DNA of 64,000 nt from the NCBI GenBank assembly GCA_002633005.1, contig NMRA01000001.1, forward strand, positions 3,773,390 to 3,837,389, read 5' to 3'. The DNA comes from Phoronis australis (taxonomy: Eukaryota > Phoronida > Phoronidae). The notes below the pieces were generated by a model. It did not search any database. It had not been told where the DNA came from and was given only the letters and a program-made list of their open reading frames with translations. Position numbers and translations under genes: made by a program. Of the stretch, positions 39,701 through 53,500 are shown in pieces. Position 1 is the first letter of the stretch, and the number at the start of each line of letters is the position of its first letter.

Positions 39701-41554
39701 TAGGAATTGATGGCATACTGGTTCTTCCGGAAATTTGTCGCCCTCTCCGGTGTTCTTAAACAACTGCAAGGCTCTGGACCATGATTGTTTGCTATTCAAA
39801 CTCCCTTTACATTAAAAATTCTGTGTAGCTCATCAGCGTCTTAACACGTGGGACAGAAACAGTGGTGGAAAATGTTCTGTGCTCCTTACACCCTCAGCCA
39901 CGTGATGATCTTAAGCAGAACATTTTCCACCACGGTTACTGTCCGTCTGTTGGCAATCTCGCTGAGGACCTACGCAGAATATTTATTGCGAAGGGTGTTA
40001 AAATAGCGCACACGACTGTTGACATGTTCATGAGTAGTGGTACACCCAAGGACCAACCTCAGTGTGGTGATGTCAGTGTAGTGGTGTATCCCATTGATTG
40101 TGATAAATGTGGAGATTCGTATATTGGTGAAACAGACGCTTAGAAAGTGCATGTCTCAGCACTGCTGCGCAAATGTCAGTGGTTTGAACTAAACAGTGCT
40201 TAGTCTTCTTAGTGACATAGGACACTTTTGAGACAGAAGACGTGAAGGTACTAGACAGAGAAAGTTCTTGGTTTGAACGAGGTGCCAGAAAAGCTATCTG
40301 GGTTAAAGCCAAGAACCCCTCTCTGAACAGACACGGAGGAGGCAGGTTTAAGTTATGTGACTCATGGTCCAGGGCCTTACAGTTGTTGTCCATGAACACT
40401 TACAGAGAGACGAAATTTTCTTAGGAACCAGTTAGTCATCAATCTGTAGTAGAATGAGCTAGGCGGCTCCACAATGTCTGGAATTTATTTTATAGTAAGT
40501 CCCAGAAGTCATGATTTATAAGTTTTCGCATCGCGCTCTGTCCAAGATGTGAACTAATGATTTTGACATTTACTGTTCTGAAGGTTTTCTCAGCTTCTTC
40601 CTTACTCAGATAAGATGTGATGTCTGGGTTTGCAAAGAACTGACAGTTTGTAATTTCTTAAGACTAATGCTCTGTATAAATGACATTCCGTGACAAACCG
40701 ATTTGTACAGCCTGCTCTCGAGCGATAAAGAACTGGTTAGTTCTTTTAAAGCCCTGTTATCATCTCAAATTTGATTAAGGAACAATTTGAGACCACTTTC
40801 ATGTTAACAGTCAGGGGTTTAAATTGAATTTTTGGTTTTGTGATGGAAGGCCGGTTTAAAGGGACAGTATCGGTTTTACGGTGGAAAAATGCATTTTTAT
40901 GTGCTCACTTATGTGTATATGTGGTTGCATGTTGTTGTTGTCCTGTCCGGGTATCCACTTGATAACTCAAAAGCCCCTGTGCGGATCTTGATGGAAGTCA
41001 AGTTTTACAAATCATGCACTGGTACTCATGTTGTATTGGTCCACCTTTCAAGGCAACATCATCATAACAGTGCTACACAAACAAGTGATGGTTTATGGCG
41101 ATTGTATCTGATTACCGATAAAATTGTTACCGACTGTCATACAAGTGCTTCCTTGATTGTGCAAATGTATTTTTTTTAGTTATCCGTTGAATGTCAACTT
41201 GAAGTTGACACAGAGGTATAGAGTATCAGTAGGGCAGTGCATACCTCTTTTCAATCTGCCCCAGGAAGAGTGTTTACAGATGATGTCTAGAGAACTGATA
41301 CTAACCACTCAGTTGTTTCCCATTAACTGTTGGTTGTGAATGTGAACTGTTGACCTATTTGATGACCTCCATCTCATATTGTTCGCAAGTGCTTTCATTT
41401 AACTGTGTCCAGACATTCTTATGTGAATACAACAGACCTCCACTGCCTGCTATGTTTACAGAGTCCAAGCTCGGTCCTTTCTGGGATGTTGTAATGGACA
41501 CAAAACTCCAGCTACTCGTCAACGAGAAGTTTCTCAACTCCGCTTCAGAATCCA
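27783..41554 (+). CDS. GCN1: GCN1 exons 1-13 (N-terminal HEAT region)
   Basis: Exons: 27783-27797, 27918-28020, 30858-31053, 31632-31740, 32778-32876, 33381-33584, 34292-34475, 35312-35440, 36282-36434, 37618-37715, 38293-38368, 39133-39285 and 41462-41554. They code about residues 1-537. This is the least conserved part, yet blocks such as [52 protein letters not shown] and YLQCM match the vertebrate protein in order. The exon 7/8 junction (GTATGT donor, phase 1) and the exon 12/13 junction (phase 1) were set by frame and homology. Introns 9, 10 and 12 carry H/ACA-like RNAs; intron 2 carries an LTR element and intron 12 a Penelope-like fragment. Confidence 0.92.
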
Positions 41555-44500
41555 GTGAGTTGATTATGTGTGCAGTATACTTTAATTTGTTGATCCTTTC
41601 TTTTTTGTATTTACCTCTATTGCTTTTAAAATGATATTGAACCCAGTTTACGCTTATTAAAAGATGTTAACAACTTTCCTGACCAGTACTCTAAAATATA
41701 ATGAGGCTTTGTAACCCTCGTCAACTCGTAAAAGATTGGAGCAAATTTTGAAAACTCCCTACAACGTCATTCTACTAAGTGGGCGAGTGGGACCTGTGCT
41801 TTAGGCGAGCTGCTGACTAACTAGGGAAAGACCATCCATTAAGAACCATAATGTCCATTTTGTGTTTTTAGTTGAAGACTGTTTTTATCACTCAAGTGAG
41901 ACACCAATAGTGCATTATCAGGGGCAAATTCAGGATTGGTCGAATCTCCAAAAAAGGGTTTAGTGTTCTAAATTTTTCCAATCTCTGCTTAGGGTAAATA
42001 TTTTCTCTTGATCAGTGTGCAACAGTTCCTATATTTGCATTTAGTGGCCAAACAACTCTTGATATCCTTGCACTTGTACTCACGCTGCTATAACATATTT
42101 AAAGTCGTCGTTGTTAACTGGTACCAGATTCTGTGGTTCATAATGAGATTTTGTCAACATTATTATAGGGCTTGGAATTTTCCTCTATTAATAAGAGGAT
42201 TTCCCCTTTTTTGGTTTTGATTTCCTCTTATTTGATTTCCAATTTGAATTCTCTTTTTGTCTCTTTCTAATCATTATTTTGACTTTATTCATGCAAAAAT
42301 GTTTATTTCAGTTTAATTTTACAACACAAATTTCTATCACACAAGCCTATTTATTTGTGGAACAATATATCACTTGGAAAGATTTCCTCTTTTTTGTCAT
42401 TGGTCATTCCAAGCTCTGATTATTAACTCTTATCAACTTTGTCTTAGCATCTCACTTTTTGCAAGTCCTTCCTAAAAACAAAAAGTTCTTATTCTGGTGT
42501 TACTATTTGTTATAATAACCGAACGTACAAGCTTTGCACATGATCTTTACTCAGGTAACAAATTGTAACTTTGTTGCTTTCAGCTCTCGTTACTTTAGTT
42601 AGTTTCCTTGCCCGTCTCATCGCAGAACACCCTCAGAGACTGAACAGCAAAAACACAAGGTAAGCTTATAATGTCAGTCTTAAGTTTTGAGCTTACATTT
42701 TACATCTGTCAAGGCTGATGCCCACACTGTCTGAAAGCTGACTTTTGAAGGTTACTAATGTGTCTTATTGGGACTTCCATATCTTTGAATATGGTAACAC
42801 TAGACATACAGATCACTTCTCATTTACAAAGTTATGTAACTGGGAATTCTACCAATGTTTTATGTGATGTACTTGTGAAGCAAATAATGTAAATACAGCT
42901 TCTTGAACATTCACATTTGCCGGCCTGCTCGACTTACACAAAATTTCATTTTTAAATGCTAATGCTTGAGATCTTGCAGTTACGATTGATATTGCACTGG
43001 AGTATGTGTATTCCATGGTCGTATTCAGTCTGTAGTTAAAGCAAAAATGTGTTTACGTCACAAGTTGATGTGTTTTGACGTCACATCAAGAAATTAATGT
43101 TCTACATGTGGCGTGACAGCTGCTTGTTCAAATTTGTTGTGCATAGCTACTTGTCGAGAAATTTTAAATATGATCAACAGTTTGTAGCTAGTTGACAGAC
43201 AATAGTGAGATCATTTATGTTGACGTAATGTTTCTCTATTCCAGTGTGTTTTGCCGTCCACTGATTTTTGCATTGACCCACGGGTCATGGACCCTCAGGC
43301 GACACACGCAAGCTAGCGTTCGTAAGGTGCTAGCTTCTCTTGGTGGCATCAAGGTGGCACTAGTGTTACTCAAGGAGTTCAGAGACTTCGTTAGTGCACG
43401 AAAGGTCAGCCTCGTTGTTCCTATATACAGTCATGTCAAACCACTGAAGTTGAGAGTAAGAGATTGAAGTGTTTGAAATGTGTTATACGGCTATCGCTGT
43501 TGGTAATATAATTCATCTCACTGTGTGAAAACTTTATACAAAGTTCAGGGGTATCTCTTATGAAAAAGATTTAGAGCTTAAGACAGAAATTTACTCTTGC
43601 AGTGCTCACAAACATTGCCTAAAAATTATGTTATCTCGCTTCTTATCAGCAAAATATGTCTGGGAATATATAGTTGCTAGTTGATCAGATTTTTTGTAGG
43701 TATAATTTAAGAATTGTATTGCCGAAAGTTAACTCTGTGATGTTTAAGTGGAGTGAAAGCTTTAATTCATTTCGTGAAATTGGGGTAATATAATTCACCT
43801 TACTGTGTGAAAACTTACGAAGTTCAGTGGTATCTCTTATGAAAAAGATTTAGAGCTTTAGACAGAAATTTACTCTTGCAGTGCTCACAAACATTGCCTA
43901 AAAATTATATTATCTCGCTTCTTGTCAGCAAAATATGTCTGGGAATATATTGTCTCGTAGTTGCTAGTTGATCAGATTTTTTGTAGGTATAACATTACTT
44001 AAGAATTGTATTGCCGAAAGTTAATTCTGTGATGTTAAAGTGGAGTGAGAGGTTTAATTCATTTCATGAAATTGGGGGCGCCCTGGTGACAAGTGTTTGT
44101 GTTTGAAAACCAAGTTGGCAGCAGCTTATTACACACGGTTCACCTTTCACTGCGTCCATAAGGATAGGGTATATGGTAGGAGGAGTATCCCTGCATTATT
44201 GGACTCCCCAGTAAATGATTGTGAAGCCCTTGGCTTCTTTAACCTTAAGTGCTCACGTCTGATGCTTACCTTAGGTTAGTTACGGCTGGAAGATTGCAGT
44301 CTTGAATGTACATGTGCACATGATGTATGTACAATCCAACTCTGAACATATCTTGAGTTGAAATCCTTTACTGCTGATCGTGCGCCTCTTGTAGTTTGAA
44401 AGGAAGTTTATGTCGTAAACTTGTGACATTCTCTTTCATTTAAAACATGAAAATATAGTTTTTGTCCATTGACCTGTGTTTAAAATGTTTGTCATGAGTT

Positions 44501-47500
44501 GCCACATATGGAGTGTTTGTTGAGCTTTGTGTGTAAATTTCAATTGGTGAGTGATTCTTTTCCAAGCAATTGAAACGTTGCTTGCTATGCATGGAAGAGC
44601 CCAACTGTTCATCTTTGCATCCTCAGGCTGTTATTGCAACACCCTCGGAGGAAGGTGATAACTCCATAGGCCCCCCTGCACGAGTGTGGTCCGATGCACT
44701 GATGTCCATCTGCATGATAGGCAATGCTGACCAGACGGATGTGATGTCCATTGGGTTAGACAGTCTCTTGATATCTCATCACCCACTTGTTGGTAAGTGA
44801 TCAGTCTCGCTGAATGTCTAATCTTTCCTGTTTTAATCTATTTGCTTTCAGCCCGAAAATTGTCACAGTGTGTATTTATCTATAGTATTGTTAAGTCTTT
44901 TCAATGTGCTGAGTCTGCTTTTTTCAAGCTTGATTTTTTTTCTTGGAGCAACTAGTTGGCTGCGTAAAATGAATGATTTCCAAGTGCTGTGGGCCAGCTA
45001 GTGAAGCAAATTTAAACTGATGAAATACTGCCACTCAAGACGAGAATCACCTGAGAATCATCTTCAAATTGTAACCCCACCCACTGCCTAGTAGAAACGC
45101 AAATGGTACCAACAAGTTTAATCCTCTGGTCGATTTGCCTCTAATGAATGTCTGCACTTGGATACGATGTTTGGTGTCTGACATGTAAAATGCCTCCAGT
45201 CATGATTCATTCTGTCAACAGTTCAAGGAAACCCTGACACATGGACGGACATTCTAGCCAGTCTAAACGTTGATGCTGCCAGTTTTGCCTCATCCAAGGC
45301 AGAGGCCATTGTCAAGCTGTACACTGACGAAAAGTCACTGTCGCAGGTGAGGAGAGCTCATTTTGTGCTTGTCTGTCTTGAAGTCAGAGGTTTGTAAAGA
45401 ATATCTCAACTGCCAATTTTTTAAATTCGTTCTCGGTCTTATGGGATACTGCGAAACGACCAAAGCTGGGGATACTCTCAGGCACACACTATGAATGGTA
45501 CCTCTTGTGCTGTTTTTGCACACAATTGAAATTATCTCATTTGTCTGCTAGATCTCGGTATGAGTCACTTGTGTGACATGGCATGACAAGTTGTCAGTGA
45601 CAACCAATGCTCTGTCATTTGTCCCATTTTACTGCATCCTTACAAAAGACTTGTTATTCGTTTATAATTTCTGATTTTGAATGATTCACCTGACCACGTA
45701 GAATTTCAGTTAAAAAGCATTAAAACACTCCAGCCATGTGACACTTGCATTGAGACAGTATCTACTTAATAACCCGTGTGTTTATTCTAAATTTTCCTGA
45801 AACTTTACCGCATGAAATATCTTGGACTACTTTTTCTATCATTATATTTAATAATTGTATGTTATTTTTAAAATTATTCTTCCATTCCAACATGACACCT
45901 GCTTGTAGAGTCACCTGAGTAGTCTGAGGACGCTAGTGAGGGTGTCACCTGCTGCCTATCTACCTCCTATCATTGACCACGTTACTACCTGCTTGTCCAT
46001 CCCAGACGTAGTTAGCGTTACACAGGATGAGTACAACATCATGAACTGGCCAGCTGGGGAACTCTACAATACCTCTGTGTTAGACACGTGAGTGAACAGT
46101 ATATGTACTCTGTGATACTGGTTATCTGGCGTAGATGGTTTTTATAAGGAAGTTGTCAAGATAACACGCAGGTCATTATGCGAGACGAGTGTGGTTGTAG
46201 ATTGCTTCTGTAAAATAGGAGTTTGTGGTTAGGTTTTGAAAATGACTTCTTCCATGGTGGTACTTTTACTGTTATATCACCAGTTCCACATTGTTCATAC
46301 ACCTTGTCCTGTGGACCTGCAGCTCTTTGAACTGCTCTGCCTGATGCAACATGCAATCTTTTTCATCACGTCCACTTGTTTGTGATTTTTCAGTTACCGA
46401 CAAGTGGAGGTGAATTGAAGTCCATTAATAAATGTTGACTCTAGGGAATGTCAAGTGTTGTATCATAAGATTGTGTTTCAAATCCTGCTATTCTATCCAT
46501 GTGAGCAGAGTTGGCTCAGACATCTATGGTTCATGTTTCATTGCTCAGTTTTTAATCACTCATTATCCCAGTTGTAGCTGGACTTGAGCAGATATGATGT
46601 ATGTGTAAATATGTGCATTCATCCGTTTATACTAATATTTACATGTAATTATATTAACATGTAAATATATTTACATGCAATTATATTTACATGCAATTAT
46701 GTTTACATGTAATTATATTTACATGTAATTATATTTACATGTAATTATATTTTTGATGCCCAGATATGATACTTTCTAACACTTTCTGTGCTTAACACTT
46801 ATTCTCGTTCAATGTATTTTCATAATAAGTGTAAAAATGGAAATAATGTGCAAATGATGTTTGCTTCAATCCAACTCGGAGACACTTTGATGATGTTACT
46901 AGTTAAACTGATGCACGTTTTAGTCATTGGTCATTTATTTTGTTGTACCTCTCCCATCTAGCACGCATGCACGCACGCACACACAGACACACACCTTTCT
47001 TTCCTCTATCCTTCACATCTGATTCAGACTGCTCAGTTATAACTAGGACTGAGTGTGTTTATAGCGATTTTGATAGGAGTAATGTACCTGCAATGTGTCC
47101 CTGCCTTCTATCCTTTCTAGTCTGTTGAGGTTGAGGAAAGTATCTTTGTGTAGAAACTGCTGACTAAATTTTGCTGCCTTTTGTTTTACAGTGGTGAAGT
47201 GTTGGAAGACCACAATGTGAAGAAAGTTGGAAAATTGTACTCGTACTCTGAGCAGATGGTTGAGCTGGAATTAAAAAGGGTAAGTGTTGCACTACTAGTA
47301 CTTTTCTAATCCACCAGTGTGTTGGTGCGATATGTTGCTGTTCTTTTCTACAGATTTGCTCGGGGTATCCATTAGGTAACATTTTTGTTGGAAGTTTTGT
47401 TGTGTGTGCGCATAATAGTGTATTGAACAATCCAGGGGCCCGTTCCGAGAAACTGACTTAGGTTCATTTTTGACTTAAGTCTAAAATTTGGCTCAACTTC

Positions 47501-50500
47501 CAAACTTTGAAACTTCCCCACCCACTAAAATAGTCAAAATTAAGACAAAACTTAACTTAAAAATTTAAGTCAAACTTAAGATCTCTTTCTTGAAACAGAT
47601 TTGAGATAATTTAATAAGTTTTGTTTTGAAATTGACGGAAAACTTTGTCTTAGCTAAGTCAGTTTTCTTGGAACGGGCCCCAGCTCCTGAATTTGTTATG
47701 ACTTGAAAAGTCCTTCATTAGTGAATGTTCACCGCTGTTTAGCATAAAAATTTGGTTGATGTCACTGGCTTTCTTTCAATTAAAGATGGGTGAGTTATAT
47801 GTGGTCAATTTATTTTGTATGACCTAAAGCTGAATTTATTTCTGACACCATCAATGACATGTTGCCAACTTTTTGGTCGTGACTGTCACTGAAAAAATAT
47901 AGTTGCATTGGGATGGTTTTTCGATGCATAACTATGGCTTATATCTCGAAATTTTCCTTGTGACTCTTGAAAGTAGATTGCAAAAATTTGTCTAAATCTT
48001 TTCTCTGAATGTCGGAAGTTTTGTTACCAATGAGTTCATTGAACTCCTGATCTGATTTATTCATCTTAAGCATTTTGGGGCTTTGCGCTTATTTGAACTC
48101 TTTTGGTGGTTATTTTGAGGTCTTATTTTTCTTAAGTACTCAGTTGGCTCAAGCAGATTATGTAACTGTACAGTCAAGTAATGTGGATGATGTCGCTGCT
48201 CATCCAATTGTAGAAAGGTCTGTTTTATCAGTCTTGATAGTGACCGTTTTAAATTCATCAAAATTATAAAAAAATGTGTTTTGTAGGAGGAGATGGAGAA
48301 AATGAAGGCTGCTGGGCAAGAGGTATTGACTAAGAAACAACGTGAGGCTAAAGATGCACAACTGGAGAGAGAAGGAAAAATCAGGGAGACGGTAACACTG
48401 GTATGTATGATATAGGTGGGCCAGGGTTTGAAGGGGGCGGGGCTTGAGAAGGTGGACTGAATATATTAGTTTATGGCTTAACGCTACTATAGCTGTAGCA
48501 CTACTTCTTGAGAGGTGAAGCAGTCTCTCGGTTGTGGTAATTATGTTACTTCCAATAAGAATGATTTGATTAAAATTTGAGTTGGTCAATTACTGGAGAC
48601 TCCCCATAGTAAAAATCCTCTTTGTAGAATCTCTACCTTATTGAACATGACATTTGATGATGATGATAGGATATACTGTCTCTCTGATATTAAGTGACCA
48701 CATGTAATGTATTATTTATGTTATTCTGGTAATTCTCTCTTCCTCTGGCATTGTGACCCCATAATGAAATTCAGTGATTCGTAGGGAAATGTTGACGAAG
48801 ACCTTTCTTATGTTGTGTTTTTATCATTAAATTTCTTCCATCACAGTTGGATACTGACGTCGCTCGTGCCTCCAGCCTTCTCCTTGCCTGCATCACAGGC
48901 AACCCTCATGCAATCTCACTACACACACTCCCCATCCTACGCTCTGTGGTACCCCTAATGAGGTTCCCTCTACCCGCGGCGCACCTCTACACTAATTTTC
49001 TGGAGCTAGGCAAGGCACTATTTCACCAAGACTGGAAGTACCATGGTAAGGAGTGCATGTGAAGGTTTTGTTTTAAAGTTGACGTGTTACGGTTTGATAT
49101 CTTTGTGCTGTCCCTTATTGTCTTGAGACAGTGCACAGGGTTTTTTTGATTTGATTTAGAATCCATTGCGACTGGCTGTTATTGGTTTGAGTCTTATTGC
49201 AATGTCACTCACAAATTTGGACTTGTAGTACAGGTGTCCCAAAATTGTACTCATACTTCTAATGACAACAACGGCGTTGTTTATTAACTTGAGAAAAATC
49301 AAGGTTTAAATTGATAAAGATGTGATCAAAAAAGGAATAAAAAGTTTTTAAGCAAATTTAGTAAATGCATTATTAATGTATTAAAAATTATTGACATTGA
49401 TAAGTGCATGTTTACATGTTCAATGTACTTTCTCCAAAACTGAATCCTTTGTTTGCCATCTAATTAGGAAGTGTCATTGTGATGATAAGTGAAGCTATGA
49501 GATAATGAATAACATATTCTAGATTGGAAAAAAATAGCCTTAAAAAATGCTCTTTATCACTCACAGACTCTTATGACTTTCACCAAGAGAGTGTAAAATT
49601 TTCTTCATTTTGCGATAAGTGGGTGGAGAGAGTTCAAAATGGCCATTTAATTTTTGATCATTGAAGAACACAATATTGGAACACCTTGGAAATTGAGTTG
49701 GGGTTTGGCGAGTTGAGTAACTGATATATTGCTAGCTGGTGTTTTTAGCCACAGAAGCTCATGCAGTTTCACTTAAATGCAACTGTAATTGGCTGTGTCT
49801 GCATGATGAATGTTTTGGTCTGACATCTAGTGAGGAATGTCAACACTAATCCTCTAAGAAGTTCTGAACAGACACAACTGAATTGCCTAGTGGTGCTTCC
49901 TTGTGGTAATATGATAAACAGACTGTGGGATAGAGCTCAAAGCTGGCTTGTGTAGAGCGTTAAACCAGTTCAAGCTTTTTTCATTTTGGTTGTGGAGTCT
50001 GGGACTCCAGTATTATGCACAATCTCACTTTGAGTATTGTCCCATTCTACTACTCATGATGTTTGAATATTTTGATAAGGTAACTTGTTGGTTAATTTTG
50101 TTCTCTGTAGTGAAGAACTTTCCAACTTGTTTAGGTATGTCCATTGCATTCGCCACCCTCCGTGTCCTAAACTCAGCGTGTTGCATTGACTCTGCTTGGT
50201 GCCAGGAGGCGCTACCTGACCAGATATCGCGCGTCATTGGTGGACGTGACCGCTACACTGCCCCCCAGTTCTCCTATGTGTTTCATTTGTTGAAGCATGT
50301 CATGACCTCCAGTCCAGCCAATCAGTCACACCTGATTCGAGCCCTTGGTCTTGTTCTGACACACGCCGATCTACGGAGCTCTGTGTCTCACCAAGTTGAT
50401 GAGGTACCTTTCTTTTTTGTTAAATGTCACTTATAGGACATGATCATGTGACGTAATTAATGGTAGATTGGTATATTGTCTAAAATCAAAATTCTACAGA

Positions 50501-53500
50501 CTTAGTGTATTTAGGCATTATATGCTTTTACTGAGGTAAAGTCTATAGTTTTGTATATATTTAGCTAAATTCACTTGTCGATGAGGTCCAACATAATCTT
50601 AATTGCAGTCGCTCAATGCATTTTGAAGCTCATATGTTACTTTGGGTATTGATTAAGAAGTTACCTTGGGGAAAAATGAACAGACCTGAGTCATATGAAC
50701 GTGTACTTGCAGAATGGTCCAGAGCTGCTGCCTAGAGTAGAGATGTTGAGTGTACTACGCGGTGTCATCAGTGAGAACAAGGGAAAAGTACAGCAGCTGG
50801 CTTGTCAGGGACTGGTTAGTGTTTGTATGGCAGCCAGTGGACTGGAGGGGTGTACTACGGCTGGACAGGACGAGATGGACGTTCTGTTGACCGGACTGAA
50901 GTCACCCGTGGTAGCACTGAGGGAGGCATGTCTGCAGGTGAGTTGATGGTAGTCAGTGGTCAGTTGTACTACTGCTGTTGAAAACATGGAATTACCGTTG
51001 AGGCGATAGAAGTCCTGACATTGGGAAAGCGATATGCTGAATTAGAAATGTCACCATACTGTAAAGCTTACCAAGCAGGCTGCTCTGCCTAGTTGGGAGT
51101 CCTCACAGAATAAAGAATTCCACAGAGGTATTTCTTCAAGCGCTAATGATGAGCATTGCACCCTGAACAACCATGTTGCTTGAAGTTTGACGATGCTGAA
51201 GCGCTTATGGAGCTCTATATCTAAGTATCCAGTTTTAGAGTTGACAAAATATTCCAGTATGACATTGTGGAACTTTCGACCTTTTTTTCAGCAAAGTTTT
51301 TAGTTTTTTGGTACGAAATCTTTAACTTGACCATGGCAGAAGTGGACTGAAAATACTTATGGCACACAAAGGTCACAATTCATAGTAGTGGGTATAGTTT
51401 TTAGCCTGAGAACTTGACTGGAAAATGGGAACTATGTGTACTTTCCCGTACTGTTGAAGGCTTTATTTTTGGCAACCCAATTCTCTGGCTAAAGGACATT
51501 CTCAAGTGTTTGTTGCTTGTCAGTACACTAAAGAAGTTGAATAAGGTCTTGGGCAAAATTTGTTAATATTTTGTGGTCCAGTTATTTCATGCTTACAATG
51601 CTTTTCTTTGATTATCACATGTACAAAAATACAAAGTAATGTTAAAAACTTTAAATAACTAGTTACCTTAGATAAATATTTTATAGTTTGATTATTGTAT
51701 TGTATCGTATGTACAGTGTTTGGAAGTTAAACTAGGTGGCAGTGCTATAAAAAATTCTACCCTATTCATTATGAAGGCTATTCTCTGTTGGTCACATCTT
51801 GTTTGTTACTGATTGCCATTGTTTGACTCTCCACAGGGTCTAACTGCCCTACAGCTGGTTGTGCCTACCCCTGACAGGAACTACGAGAGAGGACTGGACT
51901 TTGTGTGCCGTGTCTGGGTAGCCAGGTTTGATGTAGATGAGGGGAACCAGAAACTGGCTGAAAAGTGAGTAAATGGTGCAGCAGTTGTTATTTTTGTGGC
52001 AAATGTTGGATTCTTGTATGTTTGACAGTGTCTGCATGATGAATGTATTAGTCTGACATCTAGTGAGGAATGTCAACACTAATCCTCTAAGAAGTTCTGA
52101 ACAGACACACCTCGTAAGGCCTCCTTCAAGGATTGTGATCAGCAGAGTCATTTGTTTCTTAAAGTGTGGCATATTAGCTGGAATGACAAGTGAAAAAGAT
52201 GTTTGAAACTTGAGAACAGTACACAAGTTTTATGCAAGCCTGACAGGTATGTGCATTGGGAACAACATTGGCTGTTTTCATGAATGGAATGTTGTGTTTT
52301 GTCTTTGTGCAGGCTGTGGTCAGATCTGAACTTAACCGCCACTAGTGACTTGTGCAGCCTATTGAGTGAGGATGTGATCTACCACGAGGAAGTCGTTCGG
52401 TGCGCCGCAGCCAACGCATTGGCCAGTATCCTAGAGAGTGACCGCGACTGTGTGGTGACTGTACTGCACCAGTTGATGGAGAAATACAAAGAGAAACTCT
52501 ATGTGAGGACACGCTACTTGTAGCATTGACCTTTTGTACTTTGAAAGGAAGCTATGTGCTTTGCATAGATGTGTTGTCATGTGTTAGAAAGTGTGACGTG
52601 GACAGGTGGAGTTGAAGCAACTGATATAAAAATGTGTTTCATTTTTTTGACACTATTAAGTATTCTCCATTCAAAAATGGCTGAAAGTTGACAAAAACCT
52701 GATACTGACTTGTAATAGCCTAATAGGTGTACACTGCAACAGACAGAGATTATTAACTGTAAATCTTAAGTTCTGATGGTTCTTGGCATGAAGGTGTCTT
52801 GCCTTTATAAAATATTTTCTGTACTTAACTCATGACCCGTCCGTTCTTTAATCTGTAGCGTCCACCTCCTGTGTTTGACAACTTCGGCCGCATCGTATCG
52901 GAGCAGCCTCCAGACGAGTGGCCTGCACGGAGTGGTATCGCCCTGGCTGTGTGCAAGATGTCACCTCTGCTGAATGACAATGAGCATGTGCAGTTGCTGT
53001 TTAACTTCCTGGTGCCAGACGCACTTGGTGACCGGAGTGCTGAGGTCAGGAAGGTCATGTTGGATGCCGCTGTGGCCGCAGTCAACGATCATGGAAAGGT
53101 ACGGTGTTTATTAGATAAATGTTATTTGTTAAGAATGTGAAGAGTGTTGAGACTAACTTTATAGCAGTTCATGTCCATGTGCTGTGTCTAAAGGCATTGA
53201 TTATTTGTAAATATGGGTTTTGTTCCTTATCAAGTGAAAATAAGAATGAGTTTCTTTTTATCCTTAAGATGAGCTGTTTGTGGCTTTACTGTCGATTTTG
53301 CCAACAAAATCATTACATAAGACAAAAGAATGAGTGTTTCTTGCAATTATATTTAGTGTGTATTAGCTGCATTTTTTGCTTCTTAGAAAACCTTCACACT
53401 TTCTGTGTCTGCTACTGTCTATTGTTTTTCCTGAACCTGCAAAGGCAGCAGAAAACTGTCCAGACTTGATAAATGGACCTTGTTGAATGTCTGACTTTCT

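Noticed and set aside
46940-47000. CA-rich stretch as a functional element
   Set aside because: It is ordinary simple-sequence DNA.
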